A stretch of 64,000 nucleotides of DNA, taken from positions 992,001 through 1,056,000 of the forward strand of contig NZ_LR760298.1 in the NCBI RefSeq assembly GCF_902806445.1, written 5' to 3'. The position numbers and the translations under genes were made by a program. Below are positions 18,913 through 27,213 of the stretch, one piece after another. The notes below the pieces were generated by a model. That model made no database searches. It saw nothing but the letters and a program-made list of their open reading frames with translations, and had not been told where the DNA came from. Positions within the stretch are counted from its first letter, which is position 1. Every line of letters starts with the position of its first letter. This DNA comes from Listeria sp. PSOL-1. Lineage in GTDB: Bacteria > Bacillota > Bacilli > Lactobacillales > Listeriaceae.

Positions 18913-18946
18913 AAAGAAGATAAATCATCATTGATTTATCTTCTTT
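18913..18946 (-). terminator. Terminator of the glucosaminidase gene
   Basis: 15-bp perfect stem AAAGAAGATAAATCA with its complement around a four-base loop, just after the stop codon at 18961. Confidence 0.8.
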
Positions 18947-18960
18947 ATTCATGACACGAA

Positions 18961-19977
18961 TTATAATTTAACTAAATACTGAATCGGCATAAACCCTTGC
19001 TTGCCTCGGAAATAACTAGGATAAAAACCATTTTTTGGCTTCTCTATTTTTGAAACACTTACTACTTGGTTTTTTTGTAATTGATAGGCTACTGGAGTAT
19101 TCCAATCAGCTCCTGTGCGGAAATTTGCTACTGCATCACGAACTTTATATTCATCAAAAGGTTGTTTATTTGTAAAATAAGCCGGTTTCATCCACCCTAC
19201 TTTACCATCTAGTAGAACTTGGTACCAACCATCTTTTTTTACATCCCAATCAACCTGTAAAGACTTGTATTTATATGCTTGGAATACTGTTTTTGAATTC
19301 CAATCGGGAAGCTCTCTAACACTCATCACATCTAAAGCCCAGATCCATTTTAAATTGCCCTTAGTAAAAGCTTCTTTATCCCAATTAACTAAGCCCCAAC
19401 GTTCAACAATTGAGATCAACTTACTAGCATATTCTGGATCTGTTGCATAACCATCAGCTTGTAAGTTTTTAGCCACAGTTTTATAGTCAGTTTCACCGAT
19501 AATATTTTGATAACGTGGTTTTTGTAAAAAATCACCATGATCAATCATGCTTTCATTTTTGCTTGGATATTTTTTAAATTTAGCTTCTATTGTTACCCAT
19601 TGCCCATTAATAAATTCTTTCGTTGGCATCATTACATATTGGCCGTTATAGTCACCTTTAATACCAAAAAGATTATGTGCTTTTGTAGATAACTCCGAAG
19701 TTCCCCATCCGCTTTCAAGTGCCGCTTGAGCAGCAGTAATTGATGGAAGAACATGATATTTTTTCCAACTTTCTAGTGCACCATTTTTTATGTCAGCCAA
19801 AAATTTAGTAGGGTCTGTTGCTTTAATAGCTCTTTCTTGGGTATTGGCAGAATAATAACCAGGTCCTAATTTAGAATCAGGTTTAATTATTCCATTTGCA
19901 TTTACTTGCCCCCCAAATATTGACAATGTCAAAAAACTAACTAACAGAAACAGTACACCAATCGTTCTTTTCTTCAT
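18961..19977 (-). CDS. Secreted N-acetylglucosaminidase (GH73) with SH3-type repeats
   Basis: 338 aa from the ATG at 19977, chosen because GAGAGGAG lies four bases upstream. Signal peptide (about 1-30, GGQVNANG), GH73 domain (about 50-205) with the catalytic Glu in QAALESGWGTSELS and the conserved AHNLFGIKG and GYATDPEYASKL segments, then two SH3-like wall-binding repeats (about 215-275 and 285-338). It probably cleaves peptidoglycan glycan strands in the wall. Two related enzymes are encoded at 55-57 kb. Confidence 0.88.
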   Translation of the reverse strand: MKKRTIGVLFLLVSFLTLSIFGGQVNANGIIKPDSKLGPGYYSANTQERAIKATDPTKFLADIKNGALESWKKYHVLPSITAAQAALESGWGTSELSTKAHNLFGIKGDYNGQYVMMPTKEFINGQWVTIEAKFKKYPSKNESMIDHGDFLQKPRYQNIIGETDYKTVAKNLQADGYATDPEYASKLISIVERWGLVNWDKEAFTKGNLKWIWALDVMSVRELPDWNSKTVFQAYKYKSLQVDWDVKKDGWYQVLLDGKVGWMKPAYFTNKQPFDEYKVRDAVANFRTGADWNTPVAYQLQKNQVVSVSKIEKPKNGFYPSYFRGKQGFMPIQYLVKL

Positions 19978-20284
19978 CTTTCTCCTCTCAATCAAATGAA
20001 GCTGCTATGATATTTAGAAAAAAGAAATAGATGATAGCATAAACCTATCATTCTTTCTTTTTCTATAACAGTCAGTAATCATATTGTACCTTAGCTTTTC
20101 GAATATGTCACCCCAATTTTTATAAAAATTATTTTATTTAATAATTTTTACGTGCACATCCATTGTGTAAAACTCTTGTATAAATTGAATCTTTAAAGTT
20201 ATAATTAGTTATTTTTATTACATATTTAATTCGAAAATATTCAATGAATCATTTACAAATCGCACGCGTTTCTACTACCGGCCT
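19978..20284. other. Intergenic region upstream of the glucosaminidase gene
   Basis: No gene seen. On the minus strand TATGCTATCAT near 20035 is an extended -10-like sequence lying within a small ATGATAG/CTATCAT hairpin. The rest is AT-rich. Confidence 0.35.
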
Positions 20285-20623
20285 TTATTTTCTTTGCTTG
20301 AACTCATAAAAAGCAATTAATGCAGAAAAAACGGTAACAACCCCAACAATAACTGTCGTAACATCCATGGCATAGGCTGCCTCTTTGTGTTCTGTAATCA
20401 CTATTGCTAGAAAATATAACATCCAAACTAAAGCAACAAGTAATACTGACAACACGATTTCAGATAAAAAAGAGGCAACAATATGTGATAAATGTTTGGT
20501 TTGCATGACTTCTTTTAAATCGCGTTTTTTCACTTGTTGTCTCTTTTTCTTCCTTGCTGTTTGAATGACTTCAATAGCGATAATCAATGCTGTAACGATA
20601 ACCGTAATCACAATCATAACCAT
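20285..20623 (-). CDS. Small membrane protein, three helices
   Basis: 112 aa. Hydrophobic segments at about 2-18, 52-78 and 86-106, with a strongly basic stretch after the first (RKKKRQQVKKR). AAGGGG lies eight bases before the ATG. No family recognised. It follows the ABC permease gene by 66 bases on the same strand and may belong to that operon. Confidence 0.55.
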   Translation of the reverse strand: MVMIVITVIVTALIIAIEVIQTARKKKRQQVKKRDLKEVMQTKHLSHIVASFLSEIVLSVLLVALVWMLYFLAIVITEHKEAAYAMDVTTVIVGVVTVFSALIAFYEFKQRK

Positions 20624-20689
20624 CTGCTCATCCCCTTATAATTGTTTTTTTAATCAAGCGAACCGTTATGATTCCCCGGAAATAGGATA

Positions 20690-21460
20690 CTAACTTCGCA
20701 ATCCTCGCCCTCTATCAATCAAATACCAGCAACTAATATAAAGCGCTGCGATAAAAAGAATAAGAATGGCCATAGATAATAGAATCGGTACATCGATTGT
20801 TCCAAGAAATCCATATCGAAATCCTGAAATCATATAAACAATTGGATTGATTTTTGAAATGGCCTGCCATATTGGTGGGAGCATTGAAATCGCATAAAAT
20901 ACACCACCAAGATAAGTTAATGGCTGCAAAACAAATGTAGGTACAATGGACACATCATCAAAAGACCGAGCAAAAATGCCATTTAATAAACCTGCAAGTG
21001 AGAATAAAACAGCTGTCATAAGCAGTGTAATAATAACAATAAACCACGAATGAACATGAAGTGGCACAAAAAACAGCGAAATCATGGTTACAAGTGCCCC
21101 AACAAGAACGCTTCTTCCAAGCCCCCCGATGATGAACCCCCAAACAATAATGTGTGCAGGAACAGGTGCAACCAACAATTCTTCAATATTTTTCTGGAAT
21201 TTTTGCGAGAAAAAAGATGAAGCCACGTTAGAATAAGCACTTGTAATGACTGACATCATAATAAGTCCTGGTACAATAAATTCCATATAAGAGAACCCTG
21301 CCATTTGTCCGACACGTCCCCCGATTAGGTTGCCAAAAATAACAAAATATAACAATGTCGTAATGACTGGTGGTACTAGTGTTTGCACCCAGATACGCAT
21401 ATAGCGACTGGTTTCTTTTGCCGCTAAGCTTTTTAAGGCTGTAAAATAAAGATTAAACAT
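20690..21460 (-). CDS. ABC-2 type exporter permease (YadH-like)
   Basis: 256 aa with six membrane helices. The conserved ABC-2 segment is visible in the C-terminal half (NPIVYMISGFRYGFLG), together with LEELLVAPV-type text (NIEELLVAPVPAH) in the first cytoplasmic loop. Overlaps the ATP-binding subunit gene by 8 bases, so the two are coupled and form one exporter. Substrate unknown; the neighbouring secreted toxin gene has its own signal peptide and does not need it. Confidence 0.85.
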   Translation of the reverse strand: MFNLYFTALKSLAAKETSRYMRIWVQTLVPPVITTLLYFVIFGNLIGGRVGQMAGFSYMEFIVPGLIMMSVITSAYSNVASSFFSQKFQKNIEELLVAPVPAHIIVWGFIIGGLGRSVLVGALVTMISLFFVPLHVHSWFIVIITLLMTAVLFSLAGLLNGIFARSFDDVSIVPTFVLQPLTYLGGVFYAISMLPPIWQAISKINPIVYMISGFRYGFLGTIDVPILLSMAILILFIAALYISCWYLIDRGRGLRS

Positions 21461-22388
21461 TTTTCTCCTCCATTTGGTGTTTTTCTTCTGTGATTTTCAA
21501 GAATAGTTCCTCCAACCGGTTGGACTTGTTACGCATAGAAAGGACTTTTATTCCTTGCCTTGTGAGCTGCTCAAATATCTCGTTAACTCCTTGATTGCGT
21601 TCGACTTCTACTGCAAGTGTTAACTCATCTTCAAAAGAACTTTTATATCCGATAATTTCTGGTTTTTTTTCAAAAGGTGCTAAGTCAAAAATAAATGTTT
21701 CAAACTGTAATTTTGCTAGGAGCGCTTTCATGCTGGTGTTTTCAATTAACTCACCTGACTGAATAATCCCAATATGGCGACAAAGCATTTCTGCTTCCTC
21801 TAAGTAATGCGTAGTTAAAATAATCGTTGTTCCTTTTTGATTTAATTCTCTTAAGAACTTCCACATCTCTCGTCTTAATTCAATATCAACTCCTGCTGTT
21901 GGTTCATCTAAAATAAGTAAGCTTGGTTCATGCATCAATGCACGTGCAATCATTAGTCTGCGTTTCATTCCACCTGATAACATTCGAGCGCGGACATTAC
22001 GTTTTTCCCATAAGTCTGATTGTTTCAAGTATTTTTCGCTCCTCTTTAATGCTTCTTTACGCGAAACTCCGTAATATCCAGCCTGATTAACAACAATTTG
22101 TTGGACAGTTTCAAATGGGTTAAAATTGAACTCTTGAGGAACTAAGCCAATCTGCTGTTTAGCCTGAACCAAGTCTTTGTCTAAGTCATAACCAAAAACA
22201 CTTGCTTTTCCTGATGTTTTGTTAACAAGTGAAGTAATAATGCCAATTGTTGTTGATTTTCCGGCACCATTAGGCCCTAAAAGTGCATAAAAATCTCCTT
22301 CTTCTACAGTTAAATTGATCCCACGTAACGCCTCAACTCCTGATGAATATACTTTTTTTAGATCTTTTATTTCAAGTGCATAGGTCAT
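21453..22388 (-). CDS. ABC exporter ATP-binding protein (YadG-like)
   Basis: 311 aa. Walker A GPNGAGKST, signature LSGGMKRRLMIAR, Walker B LLILDEPTAGVD and the switch His in TTHYLEEAE are all present, so it should hydrolyse ATP. C-terminal about 80 residues form the extra domain common in ABC-2 ATPases. Partner of the permease gene that overlaps its 3' end. Confidence 0.9.
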   Translation of the reverse strand: MTYALEIKDLKKVYSSGVEALRGINLTVEEGDFYALLGPNGAGKSTTIGIITSLVNKTSGKASVFGYDLDKDLVQAKQQIGLVPQEFNFNPFETVQQIVVNQAGYYGVSRKEALKRSEKYLKQSDLWEKRNVRARMLSGGMKRRLMIARALMHEPSLLILDEPTAGVDIELRREMWKFLRELNQKGTTIILTTHYLEEAEMLCRHIGIIQSGELIENTSMKALLAKLQFETFIFDLAPFEKKPEIIGYKSSFEDELTLAVEVERNQGVNEIFEQLTRQGIKVLSMRNKSNRLEELFLKITEEKHQMEEKNV

Positions 22389-22593
22389 TTCATCACGTTC
22401 TCCTTATATATGTGATTTCTTATTTTATCATTGATCGGTATTTTTTTGATACCTTTACGATCTGATTTCCCTTCATAATTTCAGCTTTTATTTTATCACA
22501 ATTGCATACGAAATGATATGAAGTGCCCACGCTAAATTATTATAAAAATGAAATATTTTCGATGCTACATATAGGCGCTTAATAGAGCTTATC

Positions 22594-22638
22594 AAAAAAA
22601 GAAAGCTAGCAATTTATCTCGCTAGCTTTCTTTTTTTG
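22594..22638. terminator. Bidirectional terminator after the toxin gene
   Basis: AAAAAAAGAAAGCTAGC pairs with GCTAGCTTTCTTTTTTT around a ten-base loop. It separates the aerolysin-like gene from the ABC exporter genes, so the toxin gene is monocistronic at its 3' end. Confidence 0.9.
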
Positions 22639-22662
22639 AATATTTCCCATACAACTTATTGT

Positions 22663-23826
22663 TTACTGTTTAACAAATTTTTTACTAAGAACTTTAGATC
22701 CTGAGACAGGATTTCCATCTAAATCGAATTCTTGGAGCAATACAGTATGCCCGATTACTGTCCCGTCAATATTGAAAGTTCCTCCTAAGCCCTCTGTTTC
22801 AATTGTTTTCCCATCAATTTGGCCTGTATCAGGTCCTAAGATCTCAGTTAGTCCGTACACACTATTCATATGATTTTGGTCAACTTCAAGCCAAATCAGA
22901 CCGGAATTGATATCATTTAGGTTAACAGCAATGCCTGTTTTATTTTTGTCAAATGTTACTGTAAAGTTACCTTTCATTTTCTGTGTTCCACCTTGTGAAT
23001 AAAGATCCAAAACTTCGGTTACCTTAACTTGTCTTTTCGGATTCACTGTAACCGTTTGACTTGGAGCAGTGTATGTGCGTTCTTCTGATGTGATTGTTCC
23101 TTGTTCATGAGACATATTATATTCTAGACCAAAGCTTAATTCTGTACTTACACCTCCAACACCTGGAAGTGTAGCAGAAGTTGTTACTTTATAGCCAAAA
23201 GTAGATTTTAAGCCATTGGTTAGTTTGGTATTAATCGTTTGCGTATATTTTTTTTGGAAAGAAGAGGTATTGAATTTTTGTATATCACTTGTACGATTAA
23301 TATAAGGATTAGAAATCGTTGTATATAGATTTTTTTTAGTTGCTTTCTGTAAATCTGTTTTAACTGTTTCCATATTGCCGCCTTGTATTTTAAGACCGAT
23401 CTCATCTTTTAGGAAATCATATGCTGCGTCTTCATTTTTTGCTGCTTTCATTATATTTTGGTAATTCCACAATAACCAAATTAGTTTATCAAATGAGATC
23501 TTGCCATCGTTAAATTTTTTGGGTAAAGCTGCATACCAACCATCTACAAGCTGTTTTGTCAAATTAAGGGGTTCAATGCCCCATTTAGCATATTTATCGC
23601 GCTTGACCATTTTATGTGAAATGGCTTCGTATCCATTTCCAATATCTCCTAATACGCGTAGTTGTGCTTTATTTGTACTCTTTTGAAGCTCAGTGATTTG
23701 TTGTTGTTTACTTTTAGATGCGCTTTCATTTTCTCCTTTAGCGCTTACTTGGTCAAGTGGGAGAGTCATTCCTCCTAAACCAATGACTGTAGCAATACTA
23801 AGTGTTTGGATAACTTTTCTTTTCAT
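22663..23826 (-). CDS. Secreted aerolysin-like pore-forming toxin candidate, ETX/MTX2 family
   Basis: 387 aa from the ATG at 23826, which has AAAGGAG nine bases upstream; an ATG three codons earlier abuts that site. A signal peptide (cleavage after VSA, residue 29) leads into a Trp/Tyr-rich helical N-terminal region (about 60-150), then a beta-rich part in which Ser/Thr-rich alternating strands dominate (about 170-300). The pattern QTINTKLTNGLKSTFGYKV, TELSFGLEYNMS and RTYTAPSQTVTVNPKRQVKV is that of ETX/MTX2 proteins (Clostridium epsilon toxin, Lysinibacillus Mtx2/3): an insertion loop (about 205-245) followed by the strand that ends in a PxQT-type turn. Pore formation and target are inferred from family resemblance only. 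It is flanked by its own terminator and an unusual leader with cre sites. Confidence 0.75.
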   Translation of the reverse strand: MKRKVIQTLSIATVIGLGGMTLPLDQVSAKGENESASKSKQQQITELQKSTNKAQLRVLGDIGNGYEAISHKMVKRDKYAKWGIEPLNLTKQLVDGWYAALPKKFNDGKISFDKLIWLLWNYQNIMKAAKNEDAAYDFLKDEIGLKIQGGNMETVKTDLQKATKKNLYTTISNPYINRTSDIQKFNTSSFQKKYTQTINTKLTNGLKSTFGYKVTTSATLPGVGGVSTELSFGLEYNMSHEQGTITSEERTYTAPSQTVTVNPKRQVKVTEVLDLYSQGGTQKMKGNFTVTFDKNKTGIAVNLNDINSGLIWLEVDQNHMNSVYGLTEILGPDTGQIDGKTIETEGLGGTFNIDGTVIGHTVLLQEFDLDGNPVSGSKVLSKKFVKQ

Positions 23827-23870
23827 TGTATTCATCTCCTTTAATCTCGTGTTGTGTTTTTATAATTTCC

Positions 23871-23903
23871 TTAGACAAGAAACATTTGGGATTTATTTTT
23901 CAC
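23871..23903 (-). CDS. Possible 10-residue leader peptide before the toxin gene
   Basis: The perfect AAGGAGGT ribosome binding site at 23913-23920 lies 9-10 bases before a GTG that opens the frame MKNKSQMFLV followed by TAA. An ATG one base out of register is followed at once by a stop. The frame ends 44 bases before the toxin start. Such a strong site ahead of a minimal ORF suggests a translated leader, but it might be a relic of a lost gene. Confidence 0.35.
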   Translation of the reverse strand: MKNKSQMFLV

Positions 23904-23983
23904 ATGAGATACACCTCCTTTGAGTATGGTCATTTATTGGTTATTTAAGGTGCTTTTATTATTCTTTATTGATATTTTAAATT

Positions 23984-23997
23984 TAAAAGCGCTTACT
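23984..23997 (-). promoter_or_regulatory. Second, weaker cre-like site upstream of the toxin gene
   Basis: TAAAAGCGCTTACT matches the cre consensus at 12 of 14 positions, 18 bases from a perfect cre. Confidence 0.45.
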
Positions 23998-24014
23998 TTA
24001 ATTAAAGAATATCA

Positions 24015-24028
24015 TGTAACCGCTTACA
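24015..24028 (-). promoter_or_regulatory. Perfect cre (CcpA) site upstream of the toxin gene
   Basis: TGTAACCGCTTACA fits TGWAANCGNTNWCA at every defined position and is itself nearly palindromic. It lies about 190 bases before the toxin start, in the probable promoter region, so catabolite control of the toxin is likely. Confidence 0.7.
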
Positions 24029-24469
24029 TTTCAAGTGGTAAATATACATTACTTTAAAATATACTTAATTTAGCAAAAGGAAAAATCACACAAAGGCTTA
24101 AGAAGGTTAGTAACCCGTTTTGGGCATGTTTTTTTTATTTTTAAATAGTTTAGCTACAAATCAATCGTCTAGCCCTCCCTAACCAAGAGCTCGCAAAAAA
24201 CCTACAAATCATTATACGAGGTGTTATTTAGATGATATCGATAAGTGGACTTAAAGATTAAGGCCCTGTACCAGAGAACAAAAGAGAGCCTCAAGACCGA
24301 TTTTCTAAACGTCATTAAACGCCAATCGTCCTGAGACTCTGTAACTAGTGGATTGTGTGGACACCAAAATCCCTAATCCATTGATTATGAGTTGTGCAAA
24401 AATTTATTTATTATTCTAATTCGCATAAAAGTGAATTCAACATTTTTTTATAGCTCTAAATGAAAACTA
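24029..24469. other. Gene-free stretch with eroded sequence
   Basis: No open frame of note. It contains one hairpin (24285-24340), described separately. Short frames with many stops suggest decayed coding sequence, but I cannot identify it. Confidence 0.4.
24285..24340. repeat. Short hairpin, possible remnant of the long element family
   Basis: AGAGCCTCAAGACCGATT at 24285 pairs with AATCGTCCTGAGACTCT at 24324. The outer sequence resembles the end of element E2 (AGAGTCTGAGACAT), so it may be a copy that has lost its interior. Confidence 0.45.
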
Positions 24470-24940
24470 CTAAAAATCTTTCCTAGATATTCTATATGAA
24501 AAATCGGTCTCTACTTGCTGCTTTGTAGCAGAGTTTTCACCATATCCATAAACAGATCTCACAGAACGATTTACCGATTCATAAGTTAATTCATAGGTTA
24601 ATTCACAATTTTTAACAGAATTTAATTTAGCTTCATTTTTATTTGTTAATTCTTCACCATTTAAGAATTTATGTTTTTTCTTCACCATATTCTTCCAAGT
24701 TTGGTAATCTTTTTTAGTAGTAATAACTTTTGTAAACCATTCTGAACCAAAAACTTCAGAATTATAAGTAGGCTTACGCAAAACAATAATTTCACTGTCC
24801 GGGATATTTGCTGATTTAATTGTTTGATCTATTCGCTTATTAGCTTGGTTTGTTTTAAGGTGAGTATAAGCAAGATAACCAAGAACTGCCACCACAATTA
24901 AAATAAGTAAAACTAGTAAAACAATTTTCCACTTTTTCAT
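24470..24940 (-). CDS. Membrane-anchored small protein, DUF3139-like, copy A
   Basis: 156 aa from the ATG at 24940, which follows GGAGGAAGTG. One N-terminal membrane helix (WKIVLLVLLILIVVAVLGYLAY) then an extracytoplasmic domain of about 120 residues containing EWFTKVITTKKDYQTWK, HKFLNGEELTNKNEAKLNS and NCELTYELTYE. I associate it with DUF3139 by general appearance, not by a search. Its start lies 18 bases after the stop of the secreted papain-fold gene, so the two are an operon. Paralogs occur at 26737-27213 and, broken, at 42922-43412. Confidence 0.65.
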   Translation of the reverse strand: MKKWKIVLLVLLILIVVAVLGYLAYTHLKTNQANKRIDQTIKSANIPDSEIIVLRKPTYNSEVFGSEWFTKVITTKKDYQTWKNMVKKKHKFLNGEELTNKNEAKLNSVKNCELTYELTYESVNRSVRSVYGYGENSATKQQVETDFSYRISRKDF

Positions 24941-24958
24941 TGTTGTCACTTCCTCCAT

Positions 24959-25891
24959 TTAGTAAGTCCCTACTTTATATGGTGTATATTTTCCTGTAAA
25001 TACATTTGGCAAAGCGCCTGGACTGATAAAAGTTAAACCTGCCATTGCAGAATCAACTACTTCAGCACTTCCACTACCATAATAAAAGGATTGAAAGATC
25101 ATTTTGGAACAATAGTTAGGATCTCTTGTTGTTGTCGCAGATGTTACACGATAATTAATGTACTTATTTTTCTTATAACCATGAGAACTATTCCAAAATG
25201 TAGCATCTGCATAGCTCGCACATTTATTCGCCATACTTTTATTAGGTATTCGCCAAAGTTGTATCCAATTATCGATATATCTTCTTGATGTTAATCCCTG
25301 TTCTTTTTCACCAAAAATCCAATTATTTTTACTAAACTGTCGATTATTATTGCTAATACCACTTGTCGTCCAGTTCCAAATATTCCCTCCACCATACATT
25401 TCAAGAATATAATTATCACTAGTTGCTATAGCTGCGTGCCCGAATCCTCCGTTAGATATAATCAAGATATCACCTTTTTGGATCGCGTTTTTTAATTTAT
25501 TTCCGTTTTGTGTTTGCGTACCACGTAAGCTCAATTTCGGTTCAGATGGTGAATGCCCCTCCCCATCTGGAAATGCACCATAATTAACAATCTTATCAAA
25601 CCATTCATCATAACTGAGCCCTTTTCCAAGAGCCTTTTTCCATGTTTCATAATCTTGCTTCGAAAGATTATAATTTTCTTTAAATGCAGCGTATCTATAT
25701 TTTTTTTCAACAACTTTCCCCTGTCTAATTGCTTTTTCATAGAGGGCATGAATAACTGCATCCTGACTCGCTTGAGTTTCATTCTGAGAAAGATCATTGT
25801 TAGCCCCAGCTACAATTGATAGACTAGACATGCCTAAAACTAAAGACAATCCAAATATAACCAAAGCAAGAACTCCTTTTTTCATGCTCAT
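24959..25891 (-). CDS. Secreted permuted papain-fold (NlpC/P60-YiiX-like) protein
   Basis: 310 aa with a signal peptide (about 1-30, SIVAGA). The catalytic-type segment KGDILIISNGGFGHAAIAT places His152 before a Cys261 in DPNYCSKMIFQSFYYG. His first and then Cys in a yCS context is the order seen in circularly permuted NlpC/P60 enzymes of the YiiX/YycO group, which cleave peptide or amide bonds. The region 35-120 before it is helical and specific to this protein. Substrate unknown: a peptidoglycan hydrolase or a secreted effector are both possible. It is followed by a membrane-anchored partner gene. Confidence 0.7.
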   Translation of the reverse strand: MSMKKGVLALVIFGLSLVLGMSSLSIVAGANNDLSQNETQASQDAVIHALYEKAIRQGKVVEKKYRYAAFKENYNLSKQDYETWKKALGKGLSYDEWFDKIVNYGAFPDGEGHSPSEPKLSLRGTQTQNGNKLKNAIQKGDILIISNGGFGHAAIATSDNYILEMYGGGNIWNWTTSGISNNNRQFSKNNWIFGEKEQGLTSRRYIDNWIQLWRIPNKSMANKCASYADATFWNSSHGYKKNKYINYRVTSATTTRDPNYCSKMIFQSFYYGSGSAEVVDSAMAGLTFISPGALPNVFTGKYTPYKVGTY

Positions 25892-26247
25892 TTCTACTCT
25901 CTCCTTTTTTGTTATTTATTTCCATTTTCATCATATCATGAAATCGGATACAAAACAAAAAATATAATGAATGACCCACTTTTTATCATAAACGTTAAAT
26001 ATATAAGCGTAAACTTCTTAAATATTTATATTAAAACTAAAAAAATCTCGAGTACTACTCCAAGAGTTACTTTTATTTTTTATTTTTAGTGATAGTTATT
26101 AAAAATAACTCCCAGCCAAAAAATTGGCTAGGTGCTATTTTTTCTATTTAAAGATCTTGCAAACTGCAATTCAGACTTTCTTTACACTATTAGGAATATA
26201 ACAAACCCATTCGTGAAAATAACTTGATCCTGTAAACCTCTACAGAA
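25892..26247. other. Intergenic gap with one terminator
   Basis: Apart from the terminator at 26101-26143 no gene or clear signal is seen. GGAGAG at about 25900 is the ribosome binding site of the papain-fold gene. Confidence 0.5.
26101..26143 (-). terminator. Terminator after the small DUF3955-like gene
   Basis: AAAAATAACTCCCAGCCAA pairs imperfectly with TTGGCTAGGTGCTATTTTTT. Minus-strand transcription ends in a T-rich stretch. Confidence 0.7.
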
Positions 26248-26475
26248 TCAACTTGCCTTATTCAACTTCTTTTTGTTAAAAAAAGACCTGACGCAAATGA
26301 TAACTAACCATATTAATCCAGTGGTAAATAGTAATACTGCTAGTTGAACACTAAAAAAACCATTTTCATGTAGTACGTTATTTTCATCAAGATAATCAAA
26401 ACGACCTGACAATTCAATTAATGGTAATATTACAGCTATAATCAATAATGAAATTGGAAAAATTATTTTTTTCAT
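26248..26475 (-). CDS. Small two-helix membrane protein, DUF3955-like
   Basis: 75 aa from the ATG at 26475 behind GGAGAGAG. Helix 1 (IIFPISLLIIAVILPLI), an extracytoplasmic loop LDENNVLHENGFFS, and helix 2 (LAVLLFTTGLIWLVIICV). Two helices around a D-E-N-x-L-x-E loop resemble DUF3955 proteins, which are uncharacterised. It lies between the two DUF3139-like genes and may share their transcript. Confidence 0.5.
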   Translation of the reverse strand: MKKIIFPISLLIIAVILPLIELSGRFDYLDENNVLHENGFFSVQLAVLLFTTGLIWLVIICVRSFFNKKKLNKAS

Positions 26476-26736
26476 ATCGACTCTCTCCAATCTATTTTTT
26501 TATTATTATATCATGAATGGCCAAGCATATATCCTTACACTTTTGTCATCTAGACATATTCATAAGGCTCAACATTTTTAGTATTTGTTGCATTTGCTTT
26601 ACTAGCACATCCATAAGTAAAAACTTCCCATGCAAATAACACACGGGAAATCCATTGGTTTTGATACGTCAATAACGTCATTCTGTTTAGCCTGATAAGT
26701 TGTTTTTGGATGTCTGCTTTAAGGATAAACATAAGA

Positions 26737-27213
26737 TCAATCCACAACCAAAGCGCTATCCAATAAAGTATAAGCAAACTTGCTCTTTACTTCTTTTGCT
26801 TTAGTAGCAGGAACATAACGTGCATCCACTTTTTTAGTGTAGTTAGAGTAGCTAAAATAATAAATAAGCTCACAATTAACAGGAGAATTTAATTTTTCTT
26901 TATTCTTATCTGTCAATCTTTGGCCGTTTAGAAAACGATGATTTGTCTGTACTAATTTTTTCCAGTTTGCATAATCTTTTTTTGTCGTGATTTTTTTTGT
27001 AAACCATTCGTAACCCAAAGACACAGAAGGAAAGTTACATTCTGTCTTTTGAATAACGATCACTTGATCTTTTGGAATTCCAGATTGATGAATGACTTTA
27101 TCAATCTCTTGATCAGCGTGCTTTGTAGTAAGATAAATATACAGATAAACGCCACTTATTGCTAAAACGATGAATAACAGTAAACTTCCTAGAATAATTT
27201 TCCACTTTTTCAT
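26737..27213 (-). CDS. Membrane-anchored small protein, DUF3139-like, copy B
   Basis: 158 aa from the ATG at 27213. Same plan as the gene at 24470-24940: MKKWKIILG, one helix, then GYEWFTKKITTKKDYANWK, HRFLNGQRLTDKNKEKLNS and NCELIYYFSY. It has no papain-fold gene upstream, but the 20 bases before its ribosome binding site (ending ACTTACTAAATG) match the end of that gene at 24959-24975, so a partner was probably lost. This makes it an orphan copy. Confidence 0.65.
   Translation of the reverse strand: MKKWKIILGSLLLFIVLAISGVYLYIYLTTKHADQEIDKVIHQSGIPKDQVIVIQKTECNFPSVSLGYEWFTKKITTKKDYANWKKLVQTNHRFLNGQRLTDKNKEKLNSPVNCELIYYFSYSNYTKKVDARYVPATKAKEVKSKFAYTLLDSALVVD

Noticed and set aside
23904..24100. 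PrfA box upstream of the toxin
   Set aside because: No TTAACA-N2-TGTTAA-like palindrome is present; the palindromic sites seen fit the cre consensus instead.
26550..26777. 75-residue minus-strand frame ending VEPYEYV, overlapping the end of the DUF3139-like gene
   Set aside because: No ribosome binding site at any start, overlaps a better gene out of frame, and composition is not convincing. It could contain decayed coding sequence, but I cannot show it.
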